This document shows, piece by piece, positions 7,981 to 15,090 of a stretch of DNA of 64,000 nucleotides. The DNA comes from JAPHTQ01 sp050287105 (lineage in GTDB: Bacteria > Pseudomonadota > Gammaproteobacteria > Thiohalomonadales > Thiohalomonadaceae), in NCBI GenBank assembly GCA_050287105.1, contig JBNKBG010000002.1:4858-68857 (forward strand), in the 5' to 3' direction. Numbering within the stretch: position 1 is the stretch's first letter; every line of letters starts with the position of its first letter. Made by a program: the position numbers and the translations under genes. The notes under the pieces were generated by a model that saw only the letters and a list, made by a program, of their open reading frames with translations, made no database searches and had not been told where the DNA came from.

Positions 7981-8919
7981 ATGTCTGTTTACACAGTGGT
8001 CGAGAAGGATGAGCTGGAGACATTTCTCCGCAACTACACCCTTGGCGATCTGATCGACTACCAGGGCATCAGCGCCGGTATCGAAAACACCAACTACTTC
8101 GTCACCACCAGTGAAAAGAGACTGGTCCTCACCCTGTTTGAAAACCATACCGCTGACGAGCTGGTTTACTTCCTCGATCTGATGGCCTTCCTTGCCGAGC
8201 ATGATGTGCCCAGCGCCCACCCTATTGCCGACAATCAGGGCCGCTATCTGCGCGAACTCAACGGTAAACCGGCGGCGCTGGTAATGCGCCTCAATGGCGG
8301 CGGCGTCGATCACCCCAATGCCGCCCAATGCGCTGCGCTGGGCCACGCCCTGGGCAAGCTGCATGTGGCGGGACAGTCCTTCAGCGGTCAGCGCGACAAT
8401 GACCGTGGCCCGCACTGGTGGCACACCACCCGCGACGCGGTGATCGAAAAACTGGCCGATGACGAGCGAGCCCTGCTCGATGGGGAACTCGCCTTCCAGC
8501 GCGGCCATCGCTTCGACAGCCTGCCGCGCGGCGTGATCCACGCCGACCTGTTCCGCGACAACGCCCTGTTCGAAGGCGACAGCCTCACCGGCCTGATCGA
8601 TTTTTACTACGCCTGTAACGACGTGCTGCTCTACGACGTGGCGGTCACCCTCAACGACTGGTGCAGCAATGGTGGCGGCAGCCTCGACATGGAAAAATCG
8701 CGCGCCATGCTCGACGCCTATAAACAGGAACGCCCCTTCAGCGCCGAAGAGATCGAGGCCTGGCCGGTGATGTTGCGTGCCGGCGCACTGCGCTTCTGGC
8801 TCTCCCGTCTACAGGATCACCACTTCCCTCGTGAAGGCGAACTGACCCATATCAAAGACCCGGATGTCTTCCGCGACATCCTCCTGGCGAGAATAAATCA
8901 GCCAATTCCGCCCCTCTAA
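7981..8919 (+). CDS. thrB: Homoserine kinase, type II (choline-kinase fold)
   Basis: 312 residues. The enzyme phosphorylates homoserine in threonine synthesis. It belongs to the APH/choline-kinase superfamily form of ThrB rather than the GHMP kinase of E. coli: catalytic loop GVIHADLFRDNALF near residue 182, metal-binding GLIDFYYAC near residue 205. The N-terminus MSVYTVVEKDELETFL matches Pseudomonas-type ThrB, as does the neighbourhood with DUF2782 and polA. Co-transcription with DUF2782 is plausible across the 75-base gap. Confidence 0.93.
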   Translation: MSVYTVVEKDELETFLRNYTLGDLIDYQGISAGIENTNYFVTTSEKRLVLTLFENHTADELVYFLDLMAFLAEHDVPSAHPIADNQGRYLRELNGKPAALVMRLNGGGVDHPNAAQCAALGHALGKLHVAGQSFSGQRDNDRGPHWWHTTRDAVIEKLADDERALLDGELAFQRGHRFDSLPRGVIHADLFRDNALFEGDSLTGLIDFYYACNDVLLYDVAVTLNDWCSNGGGSLDMEKSRAMLDAYKQERPFSAEEIEAWPVMLRAGALRFWLSRLQDHHFPREGELTHIKDPDVFRDILLARINQPIPPL

Positions 8920-9371
8920 AGCGGCGTTTCCACGCCCCCTGAAAAGCGATTTCTACCCCCTCTCCGCCACTCTGGCGCGTCACTTATCACTTGCGGATGA
9001 GGTAAGCCTTTGTCAGATATGGAGAATGTTTTTATCCACAGATCCTGTGGATAACTTTGTGGATGTTTTGGGAGAAACTGCGCTAAGTCCGTGTTCCAGC
9101 AGCGTTAGTCATAAATTGGTCATCTTCTGCACAGCGCTATTTTCTCTTTTACAATCAATAATATGAGTATTTACTAATGCACCTTAAGGTGTGATCGACT
9201 AGACACTTGACAGCCACCGGGAGGCCATGCTCCATCACTGTGCATAAACGACGGCCAAACCCGTCGAAATCATGATCGTTGTCAAGTAATCCTTTCGATA
9301 GCCGTCAACTTGCCCCCCACTGAGCCGGTCCATAGAATAGGTCCACCCTTTGCCAAACAGACATCTATAAC
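8920..9371. other. 452-bp spacer between thrB and the TRAP transporter genes
   Basis: No coding signal was found. It contains the DnaA-box cluster at 9032-9066, a weaker box TTCTGCACA at 9125-9133 and an AT-rich stretch at about 9136-9180. The last 120 bases probably hold the promoter of the TRAP operon, but no clear motif was recognised. Confidence 0.6.
9032..9066. promoter_or_regulatory. Cluster of three DnaA boxes
   Basis: TTATCCACA (9032-9040, perfect consensus) faces TGTGGATAA (9046-9054, perfect on the other strand). Together they form a 10-bp inverted repeat around ATC. A third, TGTGGATGT (9058-9066), keeps the ATCCACA core and starts 12 bases after the second. Known DnaA-reactivating (DARS) and titration (datA) sites use such close boxes. 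Which role applies is unknown. Confidence 0.7.
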
Positions 9372-9917
9372 GTGAAAACATTGGCCCGCCTTGCCGGGCG
9401 CCTCGATCAACTCAGTGAATGGACCGGCCGGGGTATCTCCTGGCTCACTCTGGGCATGGTTCTCGTCACCTTCGCCGTGGTGGTGCTGCGCTACCTGTTC
9501 AACATCGGCTGGATCGCCATGCAGGAGTCGATCACCTTTATGCACGCGCTGGTGTTCATGCTCGGCGCCGCCTACACCCTGCGCCATGACGGCCATGTGC
9601 GGGTCGATATCTTCTATCAAAAATTTGGCCCCCGTGGTCGCGCCTGGGTCGACCTGCTCGGTACCCTGTTTCTGTTGCTGCCGGTCACTCTGTTTATCGC
9701 CTGGATCAGCTGGGAGTACGTCGCCACCTCCTGGGAACTGCATGAAGGCTCCCGCGAGACCGGCGGCCTGCCCGGCGTTTACCTGCTGAAGAGCGCCATT
9801 CCGCTAATGGCGGTGTTGCTGGTGTTGCAGGGAACCTCCCTGGCACTGCGTTCTGTGCTGGTGTTGCTGGGCCATGAGGAAGACGCCCCGGCGCACGATG
9901 CGAGTACGGAAGTATGA
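9372..9917 (+). CDS. TRAP transporter small permease subunit (DctQ type)
   Basis: 181 residues with four predicted membrane helices, for example LTLGMVLVTFAVVVLRYLF near residue 25 and FLLLPVTLFIAWISWEYVA near residue 102. The conserved W-x2-QE segment (WIAMQESITFMHALVF) is typical of DctQ. With the large subunit it forms a sodium-driven uptake system for organic acids. The start is GTG at 9372. It overlaps the next gene by four bases (ATGA), so translation is coupled. No periplasmic binding protein gene adjoins it. Confidence 0.9.
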   Translation: MKTLARLAGRLDQLSEWTGRGISWLTLGMVLVTFAVVVLRYLFNIGWIAMQESITFMHALVFMLGAAYTLRHDGHVRVDIFYQKFGPRGRAWVDLLGTLFLLLPVTLFIAWISWEYVATSWELHEGSRETGGLPGVYLLKSAIPLMAVLLVLQGTSLALRSVLVLLGHEEDAPAHDASTEV

Positions 9918-11302
9918 GCCCGGAAGTCATGGCTATCCTCATGTTCATCGTCATCTGTGGCGTGTTGCTGCTCGGCTACCCGGTCGCCTTCACCCTCGGC
10001 GGCACCGCGCTGGCCTTCGCCGCCCTTGGCGGACAGCTCGGCCTGTTCGATGGTGCCTTCCTCGAAGCGCTACCCAACCGCCTCTTCGGCATCATGACCA
10101 ACGAAACGTTGATCGCCGTGCCGCTGTTCGTCTTCATGGGGGTAATGCTGGAGCGCTCGAAAGTCGCCGAGCAACTACTCGATACCATGGCTGCCCTGTT
10201 CGGGCCGCTGCGCGGCGGTCTGGGGATCTCGGTGACCCTGGTGGGAATGCTGCTCGCCGCCAGCACCGGCATCGTCGGCGCCACCGTGGTCACCATGGGT
10301 CTGCTCTCCCTGCCCACCATGATCAAACGTTGTTACAGCCCGGCACTGGCCTGCGGCACCATCTGTGCCTCCGGCACCCTGGGACAGATCATCCCGCCGT
10401 CGATTATCCTGATCCTGCTCGGCGATGTGCTTTCGTCTGCCTATCAACAGGCGCAGCTTGATATGGGGATCTGGTCGCCGGAGACCGTTTCGGTGGGCGA
10501 CCTCTTTGCCGGTGCGCTGATCCCCGGCCTGCTACTGGTCGCGTTTTACATCATCTATCTGCTTGTCGTTGCCTGGCTGAAACCAGAGGCCTGCCCGGTG
10601 CCGCCGAAAGAGGAGCGCGGCAACTACGACCGCGAACTCCTGTTGCGGGCCGTTAAGGTGTTGCTGCCGCCACTCGGCCTGATCCTCGCCGTGCTCGGCT
10701 CGATCCTGCTCGGCCTCGCCACCCCCACCGAAGCAGCATCGGTTGGTGCCATCGGTGCGATCCTGCTCGCCGTGAGTCAACGTCAGTTCAATCGCGACAC
10801 CTTGAATGAAGTGATGCGCTCCACCACGCAGATCACCGCCATGGTGTTTTTGATCTTTATCGGTGCCTCGCTCTTCTCATTGATATTCCGTGGCTTCGGT
10901 GGCGACGACATGGTGCGCGAGTTACTAACCGATCTACCCGGCGGGGTTTTCGGCGCGATGCTGGTAGTGATGCTGGTGATGTTCCTGCTCGGTTTTATTC
11001 TCGACTTCATCGAGATCACCTTTGTCGTCGTGCCCATCGTTGCACCAATACTATTGGCAATGGATCTCAACCCGGTCTGGCTTGGTGTGATGATCGCCAT
11101 CAACCTGCAGACCTCCTTCCTCACCCCACCGTTTGGCTTTGCATTGTTCTATCTGCGCGGTGTTGCACCGCCTGAGGTAACAACGATACAAATCTACAAG
11201 GGTGTCATTCCTTTCATCATCATTCAGTTGATCGCCCTCGGTGCGCTGGCGCTGTGGCCGGAACTGGCGACCTGGTTGCCCGGTGTGGTGTACGGGGAGT
11301 AA
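9914..11302 (+). CDS. TRAP transporter large permease subunit (DctM type)
   Basis: 462 residues and about 12 hydrophobic segments, the transport subunit of a TRAP carrier. Family landmarks include ALPNRLFGIMTNETLIAVPLF, ASTGIVGATVVTMGLLSLP and the late LQTSFLTPPFGFALFYLRG. It is somewhat longer than the usual ~430 residues because of a cytoplasmic loop near residues 215-240. The substrate cannot be inferred, and the binding-protein gene that would set specificity is missing here. Its stop codon directly abuts the stop codon of the convergent integron integrase gene. Confidence 0.92.
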   Translation: MSPEVMAILMFIVICGVLLLGYPVAFTLGGTALAFAALGGQLGLFDGAFLEALPNRLFGIMTNETLIAVPLFVFMGVMLERSKVAEQLLDTMAALFGPLRGGLGISVTLVGMLLAASTGIVGATVVTMGLLSLPTMIKRCYSPALACGTICASGTLGQIIPPSIILILLGDVLSSAYQQAQLDMGIWSPETVSVGDLFAGALIPGLLLVAFYIIYLLVVAWLKPEACPVPPKEERGNYDRELLLRAVKVLLPPLGLILAVLGSILLGLATPTEAASVGAIGAILLAVSQRQFNRDTLNEVMRSTTQITAMVFLIFIGASLFSLIFRGFGGDDMVRELLTDLPGGVFGAMLVVMLVMFLLGFILDFIEITFVVVPIVAPILLAMDLNPVWLGVMIAINLQTSFLTPPFGFALFYLRGVAPPEVTTIQIYKGVIPFIIIQLIALGALALWPELATWLPGVVYGE

Positions 11303-12271
11303 CTAAACATCCAGCGGACTGCGCACCGCATTACCTCCGCGATTCAATACATGGGTGTAGATTTGCGTGGTCTTGACGTCCTTGTGACCCAATAACTCCT
11401 GCACCGTACGGATGTCATAGCCATTCTCCAGCAAATGCGTGGCAAAGGAGTGACGCAAACTATGGCTGGTAGCCGGTTTATTGATACCGGCACGACGCAC
11501 TGCACCCTTTATCGCACGCTGAAACGCCTTTTCGCCCAGGTGATGTCGACGAATAACCCCACTACGTGGATCGTTAGCTGGCTCTGCCGCAGGAAACATA
11601 TACTGCCACCCTAACTCCCGGCCTGCGTTGGGATACTTGCGCTCCAGAGCGTAGGGCAGATAGACTGGCCCGACACCACTCTTGAGATCTTGCTCATGGA
11701 AGACCTGCACTCTGGCAATCTGGCTCTGCAAAGGCTCCACCAGAGAACGCGGCAACATGGTGCGTCGGTCCTTACCCCCTTTACCTTCCCGAACCACCAC
11801 TTCCAGTCTCGCGAAATCGACATCCTTGACTCGCAACCTGATCGCCTCCATCAGCCGCAACCCGGAGCCATACAGCAGCGACGCGATCATGTGATGGACA
11901 CCATCGAGTTGAGCCAGCACCCTCGTCACCTCATCCTGAGAAAGCACCACGGGAAGGCGGGACGGCTTCTTCGCTCTGGTCACACCATCAAGCCATGGCA
12001 ATTCAATCTCAAGCACTTCTTTATACAAAAACAGAATAGCGGCAAGCGCCTGATTCTGTGTAGAAGGGGCAACGTTTCCCTGAACGGCAAGATGCGTAAG
12101 AAACGCCTCGACCTCTGGCGCACCCATCTCTTTGGGGTGACGCACTCCGTGAAAATGGATGAAGCGTCGAATCCAGTCGACGTAGGCCTTTTCAGTGCGG
12201 ATACTGTAGTGCTTGACCCGGCAACGATGCCTAACCTGATCAAGAAGACGTGGTTTGGTGGACACTTCCAT
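11303..12271 (-). CDS. intI: Integron integrase IntI
   Basis: A 322-residue tyrosine recombinase that captures and shuffles gene cassettes by joining attC to attI. The catalytic residues are kept: R in YGSGLRLMEA, K in REGKGGKDR, H-x2-R in SHSLRHSFATH, H in LLGHKDVKTT and nucleophile Y in QIYTHV. The extra IntI-specific patch between boxes I and II (KYPNAGRELGWQYMFPA) separates it from XerC/D. The gene is intact, starts after GGAGG and points away from the cassettes, the standard layout. Its stop directly touches that of dctM with no terminator between. Confidence 0.96.
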   Translation of the reverse strand: MEVSTKPRLLDQVRHRCRVKHYSIRTEKAYVDWIRRFIHFHGVRHPKEMGAPEVEAFLTHLAVQGNVAPSTQNQALAAILFLYKEVLEIELPWLDGVTRAKKPSRLPVVLSQDEVTRVLAQLDGVHHMIASLLYGSGLRLMEAIRLRVKDVDFARLEVVVREGKGGKDRRTMLPRSLVEPLQSQIARVQVFHEQDLKSGVGPVYLPYALERKYPNAGRELGWQYMFPAAEPANDPRSGVIRRHHLGEKAFQRAIKGAVRRAGINKPATSHSLRHSFATHLLENGYDIRTVQELLGHKDVKTTQIYTHVLNRGGNAVRSPLDV

Positions 12272-12295
12272 GGTCCCGTTTCCTCCCTGGGTTAT

Positions 12296-12315
12296 CGTCC
12301 TGTTTACTCAGGACG
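12296..12315. promoter_or_regulatory. Inverted repeat upstream of intI
   Basis: CGTCCTG, six bases, CAGGACG, lying 25-44 bases before the intI start codon. It could be an operator or a leader hairpin. It is not a LexA box (CTG-N10-CAG), so SOS control, common for intI genes, is not supported here. Confidence 0.4.
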
Positions 12316-12339
12316 GGCATATGCAAATCAATGCGTTAC

Positions 12340-12412
12340 CTCGGTAGCGGAATTTTATTGGACAAAAGTGTCCTTTTGCAAGTGGTCACTTTTGACGTCG
12401 AATTATAGTTAT
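12340..12412 (+). other. Integron attachment site attI (crossover after G12408)
   Basis: The primary recombination site, between intI and the first cassette. The crossover G|TTATGAG at 12408-12415 is defined because the first cassette must begin with TTATGAG, the exact partner of the CTCATAAC at the start of its attC. Small inverted repeats upstream (GGACA/TGTCC, AAGTG/CACTT) may bind IntI. The left edge is approximate. Confidence 0.75.
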
Positions 12413-12423
12413 GAGTAAACAAT

Positions 12424-13011
12424 ATGCGCAAATGGATCGTTAGAGTTCTTCTTGCTCTTCTACTAAGTCCATTTGCGGCATTTGCACTATGGTACGTGTT
12501 GTCATTTCAGCCATACACAAGCCAAATTGAAGAATTGGCTAAATACGGCAACACTGAAGCTCAGCCAGTAATGACTGACCTACATAAATATGCAGTTGCG
12601 GCAGAAACGGAATATGGAATACGTGCTTATGCATCACAACAGGCATATTGGTACTTGGTATTCAGTAATAAACGCACAAGCACATTGTCATGGCATTTAA
12701 ATAGTGTCCTGTGGTACGTGGCAAGTTACATCACCTTCGATGACAAAGAGATATTTGGCGTTTGGGTGGCGTGCTCAGTTTCACGGTGTGGCAAAGGACT
12801 TCCTGAAGCATCAAAGGAATACTACGGAAAGGAAATGTCTCTTATGAATCAACATGAACTACTTGGCTTGGTTGCAATGGTTAAAAGCCCGAGCGCATAC
12901 AAGCCGGGAAGTGAGCGCTCCGAAAAACGAATTGAACACATACTTCGAAACATAAAAACTCATAACACGGCGCTCCAGCCGACGTCGGCGCTGACGCGCC
13001 TCCTCGGCTGA
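12424..13011 (+). CDS. Cassette 1: membrane-anchored GT51 (transglycosylase)-like protein
   Basis: 195 residues in a cassette spanning 12409-13019. An N-terminal anchor (VRVLLALLLSPFAAFALWYV) precedes a domain resembling a family 51 peptidoglycan glycosyltransferase. AVAAETEYGI aligns with the catalytic-Glu region, RTSTLSWHL with the GGSTISQQL motif, and GKGLPEASKEYYGKE with the conserved G-x-G..AA..YFGK segment. The key Glu seems kept; the GGS/QQ residues are changed, so activity is doubtful. The last ~15 residues (NTALQPTSALTRLLG) are encoded by the attC site. The call is from motif alignment by eye. AT-rich codon use sets it apart from host genes. Confidence 0.6.
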   Translation: MRKWIVRVLLALLLSPFAAFALWYVLSFQPYTSQIEELAKYGNTEAQPVMTDLHKYAVAAETEYGIRAYASQQAYWYLVFSNKRTSTLSWHLNSVLWYVASYITFDDKEIFGVWVACSVSRCGKGLPEASKEYYGKEMSLMNQHELLGLVAMVKSPSAYKPGSERSEKRIEHILRNIKTHNTALQPTSALTRLLG

Positions 13012-13025
13012 GCTGGGCGTTAACT
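12960..13025 (+). repeat. attC site of cassette 1
   Basis: R'' TCATAAC (12960-12966) and R' GTTAACT (13019-13025) bound a 66-bp imperfect palindrome with arms GCTCCAGCCGA and TCGGCTGAGC. CTCATAAC is the exact complement of G plus the first seven bases of this cassette, confirming the cassette boundaries. It overlaps the 3' end of the cassette ORF. Confidence 0.9.
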
Positions 13026-13059
13026 TCGCAGCAATATAGTCATCTCTATAGTGAACATT

Positions 13060-13755
13060 ATGTTACGTAAATACATCGAAAAGTTCTTGTTTCCAGATTT
13101 CTCAAACCGGTTAACTCTTCTAGTTATAGCTTTGGCTGCCGCCATATCTGTTACGCCAGACCCCATCAAGATAATTATCTATAACTGGATCATTTCAATG
13201 ATTGGTATAAACGATAGTGCATCGCTTCCTTTACCAACGCAGGTGTCTGATAACACTAATTACTGGGTGGGTTTGCTGCTAGCAATATCGGCACTTATAC
13301 ACAACTTGATTTACAAAACAATAACGCTAAGAAATGCAGCCAATACACAAAACATAAAGGCTGCTAACATATTTTATTCAGGTAGTGACTCTATGAAGTT
13401 GATCAAGCAATTAGAGTCTAATGAACCTTTTGAGGATATTGAAAACTCAGTATTTCAAATGTTGTGGCAAATGGAAAGGAGTGGGTACTCAGATGAAATA
13501 TCTCAAATCGATGTTTTGAGGCATGTCCATTCAAAACTAAAAGAATCTAATAGCAGAAGCCATCTTTCCCTTGAAGAGCGGAGCCAACTTAAATCATCTG
13601 TTCTAAGAATCAAGGACAACTATGCTAGCAAAATGAAAACTTTGCAACCAGACTATGAACCATGTTCCCCTGAAAGAAAAAATCAGTGGTTAGAAAGCAA
13701 AGCTCGAGAAGCTAACAAACCAATTCAGCTGACCGCTGACGCGGCAGCTGATTAA
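13060..13755 (+). CDS. Cassette 2: two-helix membrane protein of unknown function
   Basis: 231 residues from ATG at 13060; an in-frame GTG at 13051 would add three. Two hydrophobic segments near residues 17-33 (RLTLLVIALAAAISV) and 67-90 (NYWVGLLLAISALIHNLIY) leave a ~140-residue soluble C-terminal part rich in charged helices (SLEERSQLKSSVLRIKDN). No family was recognised. The C-terminal ANKPIQLTADAAAD is encoded by attC2, a read-through tail like that of cassette 1. The cassette spans 13020-13759. AT-rich compared with the chromosome. Confidence 0.75.
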   Translation: MLRKYIEKFLFPDFSNRLTLLVIALAAAISVTPDPIKIIIYNWIISMIGINDSASLPLPTQVSDNTNYWVGLLLAISALIHNLIYKTITLRNAANTQNIKAANIFYSGSDSMKLIKQLESNEPFEDIENSVFQMLWQMERSGYSDEISQIDVLRHVHSKLKESNSRSHLSLEERSQLKSSVLRIKDNYASKMKTLQPDYEPCSPERKNQWLESKAREANKPIQLTADAAAD

Positions 13756-13765
13756 AACGTTAGCC
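13710..13765 (+). repeat. attC site of cassette 2
   Basis: A short 56-bp attC with R'' AGCTAAC (13710-13716) and R' GTTAGCC (13759-13765). The inner palindrome is TCAGCTGAC with CAGCTGA. Cassette 2 begins TTAACTTC, so the pairing with GAAGCTAAC has one mismatch. Confidence 0.88.
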
Positions 13766-13777
13766 GTATAGAGTGAT

Positions 13778-14167
13778 ATGAGAGTTATATCCATCCTATT
13801 AGCCATGTTATTAGTCGCGCCCGCATTTGCTGGCAATTTGTCAACGAATGATTATTTCGCAACATGGAATTCAGATTGGTGTGCCGTGAAAGGCGAAAAC
13901 CAAACATTGCAAATAAACGCCGATTCAAAATCAAAATTCGTTCGTGTTTTCGCTGATGGGAAACAACAAATATATCAGTCGGACAAGATGGAGAAGGTTG
14001 ATGATCTTCTAATCCTAAAATATATGAGTGAAAAAGGAGATCTTGTTTATAAGTTAGTTCTGTCTGGGTGGAAGCTTGATGAAGCCAAGAAAATATACGG
14101 CACAATGTATATGTACAGAAGTGGGATTCAATTCAATGGTTTGCCAGTCAGTTTTTCAAATAGATAG
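13778..14167 (+). CDS. Cassette 3: small secreted protein of unknown function
   Basis: 129 residues. A clear Sec signal peptide (MRVISILLAMLLVAPAFA, cleavage after about residue 18) is followed by a ~110-residue mature domain of alternating polar and hydrophobic stretches suggesting beta structure (KFVRVFADGKQQIYQ, LVYKLVLSGW, KIYGTMYMYRSG). One cysteine. No family was recognised. The stop lies three bases before attC3. The cassette spans 13760-14236 and carries this single gene. Periplasmic or surface location is inferred. Confidence 0.75.
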   Translation: MRVISILLAMLLVAPAFAGNLSTNDYFATWNSDWCAVKGENQTLQINADSKSKFVRVFADGKQQIYQSDKMEKVDDLLILKYMSEKGDLVYKLVLSGWKLDEAKKIYGTMYMYRSGIQFNGLPVSFSNR

Positions 14168-14170
14168 TAC

Positions 14171-14242
14171 GGCTAACACGTCGCCCCAGCCGACGTCAGG
14201 CCGCGGTGTGCGGCCATCCTCGGCTGAGCTTGGTCGTTATGT
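14171..14242 (+). repeat. attC site of cassette 3
   Basis: 72 bp bounded by R'' GGCTAAC and R' GTTATGT, with arms CCAGCCGACG and CTCGGCTGAGC and a GC-rich apical hairpin (GGCCGC...GCGGCC). TACGGCTAAC is the exact complement of G plus the first nine bases of cassette 3. Close in sequence to attC1. Confidence 0.9.
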
Positions 14243-14258
14243 TTCAAGAGGAAAGTAG

Positions 14259-14855
14259 ATGCTAAAGAAATTCTTTCATGGACTCGTATTTGGTGCAGGG
14301 TTTGGTATTGCATTTGTGTGGATTTGGTTTGTAGGTATGACTTACCTTCTGCCGAAAGCATTTGAAACAGCTCAAAAGGACCCTGAATTCACGAATCCAC
14401 AAACCGCAGAAATAGCTAAACCAGATCCTACCGTATCAATTCCCTCGTCAAAAGAGTTTAGTTTTTTCAAACACTCCGAAAATCGAATGAAAATACCCGA
14501 AAATGGGGGCATATTATCTATGTCGCCTATTTCGACACCGGTAGGCTCTAAACGACCAAGCACATATCAATTGTGGCTTACGCATTCTGAATTGTGGCAA
14601 ATAAGGACTATCGAAGAAGGCACCGAGATAGAGAAGCTTCCTTACCCAGATGGTGCATCGGTCAAAACTCTTGATTCACTAATGCATAAAAATTTAGGTA
14701 TGGCATCAAGGCAGAGCACAATGACTATATCTAAAACAGAGATAAACAATATTAAATCCAGTGGCGAGTCATGGAGAGACGATACACTCAATGGAAAGCT
14801 ACAGATAACGGTAGAGGGAGTGATTTTCATTCTTCCAAATCCATATGAAACATAA
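14259..14855 (+). CDS. Cassette 4: single-pass membrane protein of unknown function
   Basis: 198 residues, start supported by GAGGAAAG. One N-terminal anchor near residues 8-32 (GLVFGAGFGIAFVWIWFVGM) is followed by a ~165-residue domain outside or inside the membrane with no recognised family; segments include YQLWLTHSELWQIRTI and GKLQITVEGVIFILPNP. It has few cysteines and an AT-rich gene. The stop codon TAA is formed within R'' of attC4. The cassette spans 14237-14921. Confidence 0.72.
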   Translation: MLKKFFHGLVFGAGFGIAFVWIWFVGMTYLLPKAFETAQKDPEFTNPQTAEIAKPDPTVSIPSSKEFSFFKHSENRMKIPENGGILSMSPISTPVGSKRPSTYQLWLTHSELWQIRTIEEGTEIEKLPYPDGASVKTLDSLMHKNLGMASRQSTMTISKTEINNIKSSGESWRDDTLNGKLQITVEGVIFILPNPYET

Positions 14856-14927
14856 CAATCACATTAAATTCGCTCCCTTCGGTCGCCGGACGCTCGCAAG
14901 CTCGCGCCGTTTATGTGGGCGTTATGT
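14850..14927 (+). repeat. attC site of cassette 4
   Basis: 78 bp with R'' ACATAAC (14850-14856) and R' GTTATGT (14921-14927). Inner arms CACATTAAA and CGTTTATGTGGG and a GC-rich centre. GAAACATAAC exactly complements G plus the first nine bases of cassette 4. Confidence 0.88.
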
Positions 14928-15090
14928 GAGATAAGGCATGGATAGCAAAGTTGCAATAAAGAGGGCTATTAACTGAACAGAAATGGGGACGGAGGGATTA
15001 AATATTGAGCAATAACAAAAGTTGGCTAAAAATTTAATCACTTCGCCACCTTTTTCGATCCCACATTTATACACATCTTTACCCTTGATT
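14922..15090 (+). pseudogene. Remnant of a fifth cassette and the array end
   Basis: After the last crossover, a new cassette start (TTATGTGAGATAAGGC) leads to ATG at 14938 that reads only 12 codons before TGA at 14974-14976. No further attC follows. The rest is AT-rich, with the inverted pair GATTAAAT/ATTTAATC (about 14996-15043). Its GGGGACGGAGGGATTAAAT stretch recalls sequences near REP-associated transposase relics, a weak impression only. The array was probably cut here by deletion. Confidence 0.5.

Noticed and set aside
8920..9371. Chromosomal origin of replication at the DnaA boxes
   Set aside because: Only three or four boxes are present, and no dnaA, dnaN, rpmH, gidA or parAB lies near. 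A regulatory DnaA site is a better fit.
12296..12315. LexA box controlling intI
   Set aside because: The inverted repeat has a six-base spacer with CGTCCTG arms, not CTG-N10-CAG.
14171..14927. CRISPR-like repeat array in the 13-15 kb region
   Set aside because: The repeated palindromes are attC sites with unique cassette genes between them. They differ in length (56-78 bp) and lack constant repeat spacing. No CRISPR or cas genes were seen anywhere in the window.
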